From an uncultured Akkermansia sp. (GTDB lineage: Bacteria > Verrucomicrobiota > Verrucomicrobiia > Verrucomicrobiales > Akkermansiaceae): 37,835 nucleotides of DNA. The notes under the pieces are model-generated. The model ran no database searches. It was given only the letters and a program-made list of their open reading frames with translations, and was not told the DNA's origin. Position numbers and translations under genes: made by a program. Position 1 is the stretch's first letter; each line of letters opens with the position of its first letter. Positions 1 to 7,360 of this stretch are shown in pieces. The stretch is taken from the NCBI GenBank assembly GCA_947626545.1, contig CANQSS010000021.1, positions 1 to 37,835 of the forward strand. The letters are read 5' to 3'.

Positions 1-365
1 GTGTAGAAGGAGATGCCAATGGGCATGATGACCTTGATGAAGTCGATGTGCCCTCCGAAAAGCGCGTTGATGTTCTCGACAAAGAAGTTGAAATACTTGA
101 AGTAGAACAGGAAGCTCAGATCGCCTAGGATAGTGAGTAGAAGCAACGCTTTTTTACACTTATACTTCGAAATCAGAATAGCCCCGACGTAGTTGATGAT
201 GATGGTGAGCAGCATCACCGCCACATACCGCGGTTCTCCCCATGCGTAGAAGAAGATGCTTGCCAGAAGCAGGACATAATCCTTCAGCTCCTTCCGTACC
301 AAAAGGTACAGGGCGCACACGATCGGCAGGAACAAAAATAGGAATGTTGTGGATGAGAATAACAT
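1..365 (-). CDS. MBOAT-family O-acyltransferase (AlgI-like), 5' part only
   Basis: I translated the minus strand from ATG at 365-363; the frame stays open to the window edge (about 121 codons). The product is very hydrophobic and carries the N-terminal landmarks of AlgI/DltB-type membrane-bound O-acyltransferases: a first membrane segment (MLFSSTTFLFLFLPIV), then VLLLASIFFYAWGEPRYV, a third hydrophobic stretch, and VIMPIGISFY just before the edge, matching the family's PIGISFY motif. In the family this protein works in the inner membrane and passes acyl groups to a periplasmic partner that acetylates a polysaccharide. The likely partner, an AlgJ/AlgX-like protein, is at 2641-4419 on the same strand, separated from it by an OLD-like gene. 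The catalytic His lies beyond the window. No Shine-Dalgarno is seen before the ATG. Confidence 0.88.
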   Translation of the reverse strand, partial: MLFSSTTFLFLFLPIVCALYLLVRKELKDYVLLLASIFFYAWGEPRYVAVMLLTIIINYVGAILISKYKCKKALLLLTILGDLSFLFYFKYFNFFVENINALFGGHIDFIKVIMPIGISFY

Positions 366-650
366 GATGGTTTATTTATTTGGTTGAGCAGAGAGTCCCC
401 CGTATACCGATGGCGTCAGTAGGGTTAAGGTTACTCCAGGGATGTCTTCCCAAACTTGGTAAACTTTTTATTCATTTCACCATGCAGCTGTGTCATGTCA
501 GTTTGAGAGAATATGAGAAGTCTTTTGAATCCTTATTCTTGTACGAGCAAATACTATTCCCAACAGTTTCCCTTTTCTTTGTGAGTCGTAAACAAGGGAA
601 CCCCTTTGAATATCTTCTCTTTAATTTTCTCACAATTAAGCATACTTTTC

Positions 651-2219
651 TTATCGCCCCATGAAAACCTCTCCGTCTACACTCCCGCCATCGAGAAAAT
701 CCTTGATCTTTTGCTGGAGAGAACAAAATTCGGAAGGAACTGCTCCCGTAGCAATTCTAATTATATCCCCCTGAATTGTCTCTTCGTTCAGTCCTGTCGC
801 TTGGGCAAGGGCATGGAAAATATTATGTTTGTCAGGGATGTTAAGTACCCTCTCCCATATCTCTTCAAATTGGTCTATATCCGTGTCTGTATAACCCAAT
901 CGTTCAGCGAGGGCAGATTTTGCTGCTCGAGATTCATTTATCTGGTCAGCAAGCATTTTTTCAGGGCAACACAACCTAGGGAGGTGGCTATACGGAGCAG
1001 CACATCCTTGTTTCTCAATTATTCCCTTTGTGTACTTTCCCATTTCTTTTTCGCTTACATCTCCATCCCATATAATTAAAAGCTTAACATTCGGGTAACA
1101 CAAACGGTGCCACTGGTACACTTTGGGCAGTTCTCCCTTGCTGCCAACTGGAATTATTTTCACCCTCAGCCTATATTTTGGTGGTATGACAAAATTTATT
1201 ATTTCGCTAGCAACAGTGTCTTCACAGAAAATAATCATTTCAGGAAGCTTCTCATTGGCGATATTGCTGATAGCGAAGCGTGTTGTGGGAGAATGCATGA
1301 CAGTTGTTTTCCCCGCATTACGTTCAACCAGCACTCTGGCAACTCGAGGGAGGGAATCTATAAAATCTATGGAATGGCTTGATATAATGAATTGAATCCT
1401 TCTCTTCCCTGATATTTTCACTAAAACTTGGGCTAATTTGCGTAACGCTGCAGGATGAATACCCATCTCTATTTCCTCGATAACACATAGAGAGTTATTA
1501 GGCATCTCTTGAATGGTAGTTAAAAGCTTAATAATGACATCCTCTCCTGTTCCCATGTTGAAACTGGAATAGTTTACTTTTTTATCACAAACACGAATGC
1601 TATGGCTCTTACTATCCATTTGACTTGCTGAAGAATAGCTGCCTTCTAAAATTTGATTCAAATAATTGATATATTCTTCGTTGAGAGAGGTACTATACTT
1701 TACTTGACTCTTTTTCTTAAAGTCTCTTTGTAAGTATTTTTCATCCATGGCACATTTAATTCGCGAGATACCAATAAAATGAACCGCTCTCTTTGGTCTC
1801 CCTTCATAATGCATCCACTTCTTGCTCTGTTTCGTAATTACCTTCTCCTTTGATACCCCGTATTCCCATTTTATAGTTACATTTCCATATTCTGGATCAT
1901 ACGCTGATCTGTAGAAAAAATTTTGAAATGTATAGTAGGATATCCCCGTACCAGGAGAAGTCTTTCTTTGTCCATAAGGGGTGAAGCCACCTTCTCCATG
2001 ATATCCTAATGCCGCGAGAGCAAGAATAGTTGATTTTCCTACTCCGTTCTTTCCACAGATAACTGTAATGGGATAATTAAACACTATTTTGAAATCCTTC
2101 AATCCTCGCAAGCCTTGTTCGCCATCCACAGAGATGGAAACTAAACGGTCTCCATATTTTCCGTCATTCCACATTTCCTGCAGTTGCCTCTCATCATCGT
2201 TACAATGTATTCCTGGCAT
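651..2219 (-). CDS. OLD-like ATPase with C-terminal TOPRIM-type nuclease region
   Basis: 522 residues, not closely recognised as one named protein. The N-terminal half is an SMC/ABC-type ATPase: Walker A GKNGVGKST at residues 56-64, a signature-like NMGTGED near 221-227, Walker B CVIEEIE near 245-251 and an H-loop SSHS at 280-283. The C-terminal part has the pattern of a TOPRIM domain: an acidic turn FCEDTVASE near 331-339 and LIIWDGDVSE near 381-390, giving the Glu and Asp-x-Asp metal ligands. This order is that of OLD (overcoming lysogenization defect) nucleases, many of which act in phage defence. No UvrD-like helicase partner is adjacent, so it resembles a stand-alone (class 1-like) protein rather than Gabija. 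It is AT-rich and lies between two glycan-acetylation genes, which suggests horizontal insertion. Start: the ATG follows an AT-rich stretch without a Shine-Dalgarno. Confidence 0.8.
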   Translation of the reverse strand: MPGIHCNDDERQLQEMWNDGKYGDRLVSISVDGEQGLRGLKDFKIVFNYPITVICGKNGVGKSTILALAALGYHGEGGFTPYGQRKTSPGTGISYYTFQNFFYRSAYDPEYGNVTIKWEYGVSKEKVITKQSKKWMHYEGRPKRAVHFIGISRIKCAMDEKYLQRDFKKKSQVKYSTSLNEEYINYLNQILEGSYSSASQMDSKSHSIRVCDKKVNYSSFNMGTGEDVIIKLLTTIQEMPNNSLCVIEEIEMGIHPAALRKLAQVLVKISGKRRIQFIISSHSIDFIDSLPRVARVLVERNAGKTTVMHSPTTRFAISNIANEKLPEMIIFCEDTVASEIINFVIPPKYRLRVKIIPVGSKGELPKVYQWHRLCYPNVKLLIIWDGDVSEKEMGKYTKGIIEKQGCAAPYSHLPRLCCPEKMLADQINESRAAKSALAERLGYTDTDIDQFEEIWERVLNIPDKHNIFHALAQATGLNEETIQGDIIRIATGAVPSEFCSLQQKIKDFLDGGSVDGEVFMGR

Positions 2220-2640
2220 ATATAGTAATTGGGTTTAGGTTTGATTAATAAGTAAAATGTAACTATTAGTTCTTATCTAAGTTATGTTTGTGGATTGCAA
2301 ATTAATTGCAACGTATCAACAGTACAAAAAAGGAAGGGACATGTTTTGCCGATCAACTGAAACAGGGAGTACATATTGTGGGTGGATCGGTTTTTCCCGG
2401 CTTCATTTTCTTGTCTTTCTGTACTCATAGTTTTTTTGATGGATGCCTATTTGCCCGGTGGGCTTTTAAGTAGTGCTAGATAATGTAAAGTTTTAGAAAA
2501 TTTGATTTGTACTCTTTTGAACTTCCCTTCATCGCTGTCACATTGTCTAAAGGTTTGCAAATAATATTTGGATATTAGAGTAAATTGATAAGCACGAAAT
2601 CTGAAATGGGAGACAGAAAGAGCATAAGAGAAAACAGACC
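2220..2640. other. AT-rich intergenic region
   Basis: This 421-bp gap separates the SGNH gene from the OLD-like gene. It is AT-rich and lacks the heptad arrays and GC hairpin cassettes that fill the plus-strand intergenic regions. No convincing ORF, RNA or terminator was found. An imperfect long-range inverted repeat (CCGATC near 2349, GATCGG followed by T5 near 2386) is too open to call. It probably contains the promoter of the OLD-like gene, but no box could be assigned. Confidence 0.5.
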
Positions 2641-4419
2641 TTATTTGCTTGCACAGATGTCGCGGAGCCTAGGTAGCTCGTCCGTATGGATAGATAAAAT
2701 AAGAATATCCGGCTTAAAGGCGAGGATGTCTTTCTTGTACAATTTCATGATTTTAAATTCATCTGCTGTTTTTACCTGTCCTCTATTCAATCTGATGAAT
2801 TTGAGGTAAGCCGTGGAATATGGAAGAAATTGGAGGAGATTTTCATTCTGTGATCTTCCGATGAGCATGACTTTGTGTTTCCCCCCTGGATAACTGAAAT
2901 CCTTTATAAACTTCCCGACTTTCACCGCCATTTTTTCACCATTCCTGTGGTCATAGTACTTGTAGGTGGAACGATTCGAAGGGTCGTCACTGAAGTTCAG
3001 AATACGCTCAGTAAAACCACGCCAATATTCTCTATTCCACTCATCACGAATAAGTTGATTATGGGATTCTTGATAGTCGTCAAGAGATACAATGGGCATA
3101 TCAGGGAAATCCTTGCGTACCTCTTTCATCAGTTCACAATACCCAATAAATGCCCCTCCATCCGTCCAGTGGTGAGACCATTTAAAAAACACAAAATCCT
3201 GTTTGGCTGCATTAAAAAGCGCTATGTACGGATAGACGTAGGGAATATGGTACTTCCGTGCTTCATCTCTAATGGTTTCCTGTGCCTGTGACACCTTGGT
3301 AAATCTTTGCTTATCAAATCCGAGCTTATTTCTATCCTTATAAATATGCTCCTTGCTTGGCACCTCTAAAACGTAGAATTTAATTTTATTTTGCTGGCAG
3401 AATTGATTTAGTTGGACCAAATTTTGCACAATAGATTTAGAAAAAGTTGAACTGAAATCCCAATGTTGCCCGAGGAGAGACCTCCCAAACAACCAACCAG
3501 AATCCTTGAAATAAAAGGCATGTTTTGCTCGGATGACAGAGGATACTTTATTTCGGATACCATCGTGCAGTTTGAGCAGAGAAACACGTCCACCGAAATG
3601 ATCGCTCAACCATTCTTCATAGCTCCTCGCACCCACATTCCCTTTCAAAATTTCTTTCAACGCAGGTTTCACTGCAAGCATTCTACCTTCACGTCCAGAT
3701 TTCATTGCATCCGAAATGCCGATCATTGGAATAAATAAACAAGGAAAAAATACTACTAAAAAGACAGTATCACTTATATTACCCCCCCCCCGTATAGCTA
3801 AGTAGCTGAGTAATCGATAAATCATGAAAAAGGTGAGTATATTGCCCATGATAAGAAACCATAGGTTTCCGGATTGCAAAAATTTAAAGTCGTGGGTAGA
3901 AAAATGATATCTGCGAAACTCGACCTCTATTTGAAGGATGTCACCTTTTCTGACAGGGAGAGTTTTAGCAAAGACATTGTCTACAGAGAGGCTCTTCATT
4001 CCTTTGAAGATAACCGCCCCGTTAATTTTGAGATCCTTCCAATCTGTTAACACAGAATGCTGATATCCATACTCATCAAGAACTGACGGACTCCTGAAAA
4101 TCATGTTAATTTCCCCATCCCTGCGTGCTTGGAGTCGAAGGGATATCTTCTGCCATTTTTCCCTTGCTCTCAGGCTCAGATTGACTCCACAGACATTATT
4201 TGCTGACCCATAAAATCGAGTGCACAGGGAAGGCTGAGGAGTTGATTGGAAAGAAAAAGGTTCAGCTCCGGTGAGCTCGCCATGGTACACAAGATCAAGT
4301 CTCGCTTCCTTATTGAAAAGTGTCCGCACAAAATCTCCGTACTCATATTCTGTCCACAAGGGGAGACATACGACGTTAACCAAAAAAGTCAGGAAAAAGG
4401 TAAGGATTATCTTTTTCAT
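2641..4419 (-). CDS. AlgJ/AlgX-like SGNH-type O-acetyltransferase accessory protein
   Basis: 592 residues. The N-terminus is a membrane anchor (MKKIILTFFLTFLVNVV). About 160 residues of apparent beta-rich extracytoplasmic domain follow, then two hydrophobic segments around residues 180-240, then a region like AlgJ/AlgX/DHHW proteins: a Y-EEW-SDHFGGR-SLL-LHD stretch, FYFKDSGWLFG, the KFYVLEVPSKE strand and FFKWSHHWTDGGAF. In the family the Asp of the D-x-H-W motif and a GDS-type Ser catalyse acetyl transfer to a polysaccharide. Here the Asp position is Ser415 (S-H-H-W) and the nucleophile block reads LIGRS with Ser523, so the active site is atypical. A run of ten G on the coding strand (3782-3791, near codon 210) could switch the gene by slippage. 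Its likely partner is the MBOAT protein at 1-365. It starts 53 bp after the gmhA stop. Confidence 0.82.
   Translation of the reverse strand: MKKIILTFFLTFLVNVVCLPLWTEYEYGDFVRTLFNKEARLDLVYHGELTGAEPFSFQSTPQPSLCTRFYGSANNVCGVNLSLRAREKWQKISLRLQARRDGEINMIFRSPSVLDEYGYQHSVLTDWKDLKINGAVIFKGMKSLSVDNVFAKTLPVRKGDILQIEVEFRRYHFSTHDFKFLQSGNLWFLIMGNILTFFMIYRLLSYLAIRGGGNISDTVFLVVFFPCLFIPMIGISDAMKSGREGRMLAVKPALKEILKGNVGARSYEEWLSDHFGGRVSLLKLHDGIRNKVSSVIRAKHAFYFKDSGWLFGRSLLGQHWDFSSTFSKSIVQNLVQLNQFCQQNKIKFYVLEVPSKEHIYKDRNKLGFDKQRFTKVSQAQETIRDEARKYHIPYVYPYIALFNAAKQDFVFFKWSHHWTDGGAFIGYCELMKEVRKDFPDMPIVSLDDYQESHNQLIRDEWNREYWRGFTERILNFSDDPSNRSTYKYYDHRNGEKMAVKVGKFIKDFSYPGGKHKVMLIGRSQNENLLQFLPYSTAYLKFIRLNRGQVKTADEFKIMKLYKKDILAFKPDILILSIHTDELPRLRDICASK
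3782..3791 (-). repeat. G10 homopolymer inside the AlgJ/AlgX-like gene
   Basis: Ten consecutive C on the plus strand are ten G on the coding strand, at about codon 210 (encoding R-G-G-G). Gain or loss of one base would remove the whole SGNH region. Tracts of this length in surface-glycan genes are typical contingency loci; variability itself cannot be seen here. Confidence 0.9.
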
Positions 4420-4462
4420 ATATGCATATTGTCCATGAATGTGAGGATACTAATGAGCATGA

Positions 4463-4470
4463 GGGGGGGG
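4463..4470. promoter_or_regulatory. G8 tract between gmhA and the SGNH gene
   Basis: Eight G on the plus strand lie 2 bp past the gmhA stop and 43 bp upstream of the SGNH start codon. A tract whose length changes here could alter promoter spacing or read-through from gmhA. That role is an inference; only the tract is seen. Confidence 0.4.
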
Positions 4471-4472
4471 CT

Positions 4473-5039
4473 TCAAGTGTACAGGGAAGACTCGATGAGA
4501 TCGCAAATCAGGTGACCCACAGCGATGTGCAGCTCCTGAATATGCGCAGAAGAATCAGCCGGAACCGGCAGAACCAGCTCGGCCAGGGATTGCATATCTC
4601 CGCCTTTGGCGCCCACCAGCGCGATGCGACGGATGTCCATGATCTTCGCCTGCTGCATGGCGAGCACCACATTGCAAGAATTACCGGAAGTCGAAAGACC
4701 GATGAGAACATCCCCCGCGGTGCCGACTCCCGCCAACTGGCGCGCAAAAACCTGATCAAAGGAGTAGTCATTAGCAATGGCGGTGATGTTGGAGGTGTCC
4801 ACCGTCAGCGAAAGGGCGGGGAGAGCCGGGCGGTTCAGCCTGTAGCGTCCCACGAGTTCAGCGGCCAGGTGTTGGGATTGTGCGGCGCTTCCGCCGTTAC
4901 CGCAGAAAATGATCTTGTGACCGGAGCGCAGGGCATCCAGGCATACGTGCGCAGCCCGTTCGATTTGCGAGGCAAGGGAGCAGAGATCTGCCGCTGCGCG
5001 GGAGAGTTGTTGCAATTGTTCGGCGATATACGTTTCCAT
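4473..5039 (-). CDS. gmhA: Phosphoheptose isomerase (sedoheptulose 7-phosphate isomerase)
   Basis: 188 residues, the usual length for GmhA. It converts sedoheptulose 7-phosphate to D-glycero-D-manno-heptose 7-phosphate in the cytosol, the first step of ADP-heptose synthesis for LPS inner core. Visible landmarks: the SIS-domain phosphate loop GNGGSAAQSQHLAAEL near 47-62, which holds the conserved His and Glu metal ligands; LSTSGNS near 114-120; and the C-terminal QELHIAVGHLICDLIE, which holds the conserved Gln and His. I chose the ATG at 5039-5037 because it overlaps the hldE stop (TGATG); a GTG one codon earlier is also in frame. The overlap implies translational coupling to hldE. There is no Shine-Dalgarno. 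Confidence 0.96.
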   Translation of the reverse strand: METYIAEQLQQLSRAAADLCSLASQIERAAHVCLDALRSGHKIIFCGNGGSAAQSQHLAAELVGRYRLNRPALPALSLTVDTSNITAIANDYSFDQVFARQLAGVGTAGDVLIGLSTSGNSCNVVLAMQQAKIMDIRRIALVGAKGGDMQSLAELVLPVPADSSAHIQELHIAVGHLICDLIESSLYT

Positions 5040-6526
5040 CACTTTATTTTTTTCACGAGGTTGGACGTGGAATAGCCTTCCACGCGGGGGAGGGTGACAA
5101 CTTGTGCCCCGTAGGTCTGCGCAAACTGCGCCTCAGGCCATTGGTCGATCGTATAGCCCTCCTTAGCCAGCACATCCGGTCGCAAGCGTTCGACGATGTG
5201 CATCGGCGTATCTTCGTCGAAGAGAATCACCAGGTCCACGAATTCCATACTGGCGAGCAGCAGCGAGCGCGTCGCCTCGTCCTGCACCGGACGGGACGGA
5301 CCTTTCAGACGGCGCACGCTGGCATCCGAATTGAGAGCGACCACCAGCACATCGCAGAGCTTTCGGGTTTCCATGAAAGAGCGCAGGTGACCCATGTGGC
5401 AACAGTCGAAAGCGCCGTTGGTGAAACCGATGCGCTTACCCGCCTTGCGCAAATTGCGGACGGCTTGTTCCGCCTGGTCGAGCGTCATGATCTTGCGCTC
5501 CGGCGGGAGGATCGTCAAACCACTGCGGGCGCCGGACTGCGAGAGAGCGCGCGTGATTTCATCCGCCGTGACTGTGGCCGTGCCGAGCTTGGCCACCACC
5601 AGCCCGGAGGCTACGTTTGCGAGCCGCATGGCTGCCTCAATGGGCGTACCGCAGCCCAGCGCCGCCCCCAATACAGCCAGCGAGGTATCGCCGGCGCCGG
5701 ACACATCATACACCTCCTTTGCTTGGGTCGGGATGCGCAGGAAAGGCGGGTTCGCCTGGGGGGAGATGAGCGCCATGCCGTGCTCCCCGAGCGTGACGAT
5801 GAGGTTGGTGATGTTCAGGCGATTGATGAGCGAAAGGGCGAGATCCGTGAGGCGCGGCTCGAAGTCCGGCGTGCGCGGGTCGGGCAGGGAGGCGGCCGTA
5901 GCCTGGGCAAACTCCTTCAAATTCGGCTTCACCAGCGTGGCGCCTCTGTATTTGGTGTAATCCGCGCCCTTGGGATCCACGATGACTTGCTTTCCCAGTT
6001 CGCGGCAAATGTCGATGATGATGGGAGACGTTTGTTCCGTGAGCAGCCCCTTTCCGTAGTCGGAGAGCAGCACAATATCCACCTGCTGCACAAAGCGGCG
6101 CACGATATTGGCGATACGCGGCAGCTCCCTGTCGAGACTGGGCAGAGGCTCCTCGCGATCCACCCGCGAAAGATGACTGCCGGAGGCGATGAGGCGCATC
6201 TTCACGATCGTCGGGAAATCCGCCGGACGGAACAGCATGGGCTTTGCGCCGCACTCCTTGAGCATGCGCTCCACGCGGTCGCCATCCGTATCACGTCCCA
6301 CCAGACCGACCACCGAGACACTGCAGCCCAGCGCGCGCAGGTTTGCCACAACATTTCCCGCACCGCCCAGCATTTCCTTCTGCTCGCGGATCTGAAAAAC
6401 AGGCACCGGCGCTTCCGGAGAAATCCGCTCGACCTTGCCGTACGTGAAGCGATCCAGCATCAGATCCCCCACCACGAGGACGCGCACATTTGCCAGCGAA
6501 CGCAGTGTTTCAATGAGCGATACCAT
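5039..6526 (-). CDS. hldE: Bifunctional heptose 7-phosphate kinase / heptose 1-phosphate adenylyltransferase
   Basis: 495 residues, matching two-domain HldE (RfaE). Residues 1 to about 330 are a PfkB/ribokinase-type kinase: VVGDLMLDRF, the substrate loop EMLGGAGNV near 51-59, and DVSGAGDTS near 270-278 with the catalytic Asp. Residues from about 350 are a nucleotidyltransferase with FTNGAFDCCHMGHL, an H-x-G-H signature in which the usual Cys of NGCFD is Ala. The C-terminus ends VEGYSTSNLVKKIK, as in HldE. Together with GmhA it supplies ADP-heptose, although a separate GmhB phosphatase and an HldD epimerase would be needed and are not in the window. A strong promoter lies directly upstream (6541-6569), and the start codon is 14 nt after its -10 box. 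Confidence 0.96.
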   Translation of the reverse strand: MVSLIETLRSLANVRVLVVGDLMLDRFTYGKVERISPEAPVPVFQIREQKEMLGGAGNVVANLRALGCSVSVVGLVGRDTDGDRVERMLKECGAKPMLFRPADFPTIVKMRLIASGSHLSRVDREEPLPSLDRELPRIANIVRRFVQQVDIVLLSDYGKGLLTEQTSPIIIDICRELGKQVIVDPKGADYTKYRGATLVKPNLKEFAQATAASLPDPRTPDFEPRLTDLALSLINRLNITNLIVTLGEHGMALISPQANPPFLRIPTQAKEVYDVSGAGDTSLAVLGAALGCGTPIEAAMRLANVASGLVVAKLGTATVTADEITRALSQSGARSGLTILPPERKIMTLDQAEQAVRNLRKAGKRIGFTNGAFDCCHMGHLRSFMETRKLCDVLVVALNSDASVRRLKGPSRPVQDEATRSLLLASMEFVDLVILFDEDTPMHIVERLRPDVLAKEGYTIDQWPEAQFAQTYGAQVVTLPRVEGYSTSNLVKKIK

Positions 6527-6540
6527 GGAGAACGACCTAC

Positions 6541-6569
6541 ATTATACGGACAGATGAGATTTATGGCAA
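6541..6569 (-). promoter_or_regulatory. Sigma70-type promoter of hldE-gmhA
   Basis: On the minus strand TTGCCA (6569-6564), a 17-bp spacer and a perfect TATAAT (6546-6541) are followed after 14 nt by the hldE ATG. With a usual -10 to +1 distance the leader would be about 7 nt, too short to hold a Shine-Dalgarno. Confidence 0.8.
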
Positions 6570-6580
6570 GAGAAAAAGGC

Positions 6581-6886
6581 ATTTACGATAATTCATTTAC
6601 GATTTACGATTTGGAAATTTAGCGCGCCGGAGGCGCGGGGATGCGGAGCGAATGCGAAGCGGAATTTCCAAAACCATGCGCGGGGGTGGTTACAAAGGGG
6701 CGGGGGCGCCTGGCGGCGCCCGGTGGCAGGCGGGGCCTGCCCATGTACGATTTACGACGGAGGCAGACAAGGTCTGCCCATGTACGATGTACGACGTACA
6801 ATGTACGACGGTGGCACCTGGCGGCGCCTATGTACGAGGTACGATGTACGATGTACGATTGCGATTATAGCGCGCGTTGCGCGGGG
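6581..6886 (+). repeat. Heptad/hairpin mosaic element 1
   Basis: The element opens with ATTTACG heptads (6581-6615), then GGAAATTT and the hairpin CGCGCC-GGA-GGCGCG (6623-6637). After a GC-rich cassette it alternates TGTACGA/TTTACGA heptads with short hairpins: GGCAGG/CCTGCC (6725-6741), GGCAGAC/GTCTGCC (6762-6778) and GGCACC/GGCGCC with one mismatch (6813-6828). It ends with CGCGC-GTT-GCGCG. It lies in the gap between hldE (leftward) and the RNA unit (rightward) and contains no gene. Confidence 0.85.
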
Positions 6887-6915
6887 TTGACTCAGACACG
6901 AAAAACGGGTAGAAT
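6887..6915 (+). promoter_or_regulatory. Sigma70-type promoter of a candidate structured RNA
   Basis: TTGACT (6887-6892), a 17-bp spacer and TAGAAT (6910-6915), with GG directly before the -10 box as in several other promoters of this window. Transcription should begin near 6922, at the foot of a stable hairpin, and no ORF with a credible start follows. Confidence 0.7.
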
Positions 6916-6921
6916 GCGCCT

Positions 6922-7112
6922 GCACCCGTCAGGGTGCGAGCCCTGGAACAGCGGGTGTAATCAAAACCAATGAAATACACAGCGCTGATATGGCTGATGG
7001 CTCTCGACCCTGTGTCGAGAGGGCAACTGGTAGAACTACTCATCGTTCTATTCCTCAGCTAGAAGCCATCCGTCTCCCTCTTGAAGTTGCCGAGGGGGAG
7101 ACGCTGTGGGCA
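6922..7112 (+). ncRNA. Candidate structured non-coding RNA, class not recognised
   Basis: Directly after the promoter comes a hairpin of CACCCG (6923-6928) with CGGGTG (6952-6957), enclosing CAGGG/CCCTG (6930-6945). A second domain is closed by CACAGCG (6978-6984) and CGCTGTG (7102-7108). It encloses a perfect 8-bp hairpin CTCTCGAC/GTCGAGAG (7001-7021), a long-range ATGGCT/AGCCAT pairing (6990-6995 with 7064-7069) and a GTCTCCC/GGGAGAC hairpin (7072-7102). Such a nested set of perfect helices behind a good promoter supports an RNA gene. I compared it by eye with tmRNA, RNase P, 6S, SRP and common riboswitch cores and saw no match. The 3' end is uncertain: 7112, or read-through to the terminator at 7268. 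An overlapping 103-codon reading frame has low-complexity content and no family resemblance. Confidence 0.5.
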
Positions 7113-7115
7113 CAG

Positions 7116-7143
7116 GGCAAACGCATTAGAAAATGCGTTTGCC
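7116..7143. repeat. 28-bp palindrome, copy a
   Basis: A perfect inverted repeat with 12-bp arms GGCAAACGCATT and AATGCGTTTGCC around the tetraloop AGAA. Related copies stand at 7645, 12082, 14069, 14339 and 37261, with a half copy near 9104. They are always intergenic or at a gene end, like REP elements. Confidence 0.9.
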
Positions 7144-7164
7144 GTGGCTGTGGGCAAAAAAAGG

Positions 7165-7193
7165 TTGACATGGCACCGTTTTTGTTGTATGTT
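7165..7193 (+). promoter_or_regulatory. Sigma70-type promoter of a small RNA unit
   Basis: TTGACA (7165-7170), a 17-bp spacer and TATGTT (7188-7193). The predicted start is near 7200. A strong intrinsic terminator follows only about 65 nt later, and no gene intervenes. Confidence 0.75.
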
Positions 7194-7199
7194 CCGGCT

Positions 7200-7268
7200 T
7201 GTGGGGTATCAGCGCCCCGTAAATCATTGGTGAACCGCCCGTCGGAGAAATCCTGCGGGCGGTTTTTT
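7200..7268 (+). ncRNA. Candidate short RNA with its own promoter and terminator
   Basis: A transcript of about 69 nt is predicted. It contains a 5' hairpin GGGG/CCCC (7203-7218), a short linker and the terminator hairpin. The only frame inside is a 10-codon GTG-initiated one (7201-7233, V-G-Y-Q-R-P-V-N-H-W) that ends just before the terminator, so a leader peptide cannot be excluded. The nearest downstream gene is the GT9 gene at 7732, which has its own promoter, so attenuation of it is unlikely. I do not recognise the RNA class. Confidence 0.55.
7235..7268 (+). terminator. Rho-independent terminator
   Basis: A perfect 7-bp stem CCGCCCG (7235-7241) with CGGGCGG (7256-7262) is followed at once by six T (7263-7268). 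This is the strongest intrinsic terminator in the window. Confidence 0.88.
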
Positions 7269-7360
7269 ACGGTACGAGGCAGGAGGCGGCGGTATCACTA
7301 ACAATCATACTTCCTTTGGTACCAGCGGGCGGTTTTTTACGGTACGAGGCAGGAGGCGGC
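7255..7360 (+). repeat. 36-bp direct repeat carrying half of the terminator
   Basis: Bases 7255-7290 recur exactly at 7325-7360, a spacing of 70 bp. Each copy holds the 3' stem arm, the T6 run and the following GC-rich stretch. The second copy lacks the 5' stem arm, so it is not itself a terminator and reads as the scar of a partial duplication. Confidence 0.85.

Noticed and set aside
380..664. 94-codon plus-strand frame left of the OLD-like gene
   Set aside because: It has no motif and no start context, and it overlaps the 3' end of the OLD-like gene on the other strand.
2345..2395. Inverted repeat CCGATC/GATCGG with T5 as a terminator
   Set aside because: The loop of about 31 nt is too long, and no plus-strand gene precedes it.
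5102..6622. 506-codon plus-strand frame opposite hldE
   Set aside because: It is antisense to a clear hldE, has a composition typical of a shadow frame (R/H/Q-rich), and runs into the heptad repeat.
6985..7010. CTGATGG reminiscent of a hammerhead ribozyme core
   Set aside because: The required CTGATGA and GAAA core elements and the cleavage-site context are missing.
7116..7150. GCAAACGCA resembling the start of a tmRNA tag
   Set aside because: It is part of a palindrome repeated elsewhere in the window, and no tRNA-like ends of tmRNA are present.
6990..7301. 103-codon frame starting in the RNA region
   Set aside because: It crosses a palindrome, a promoter and a terminator and has no family features.
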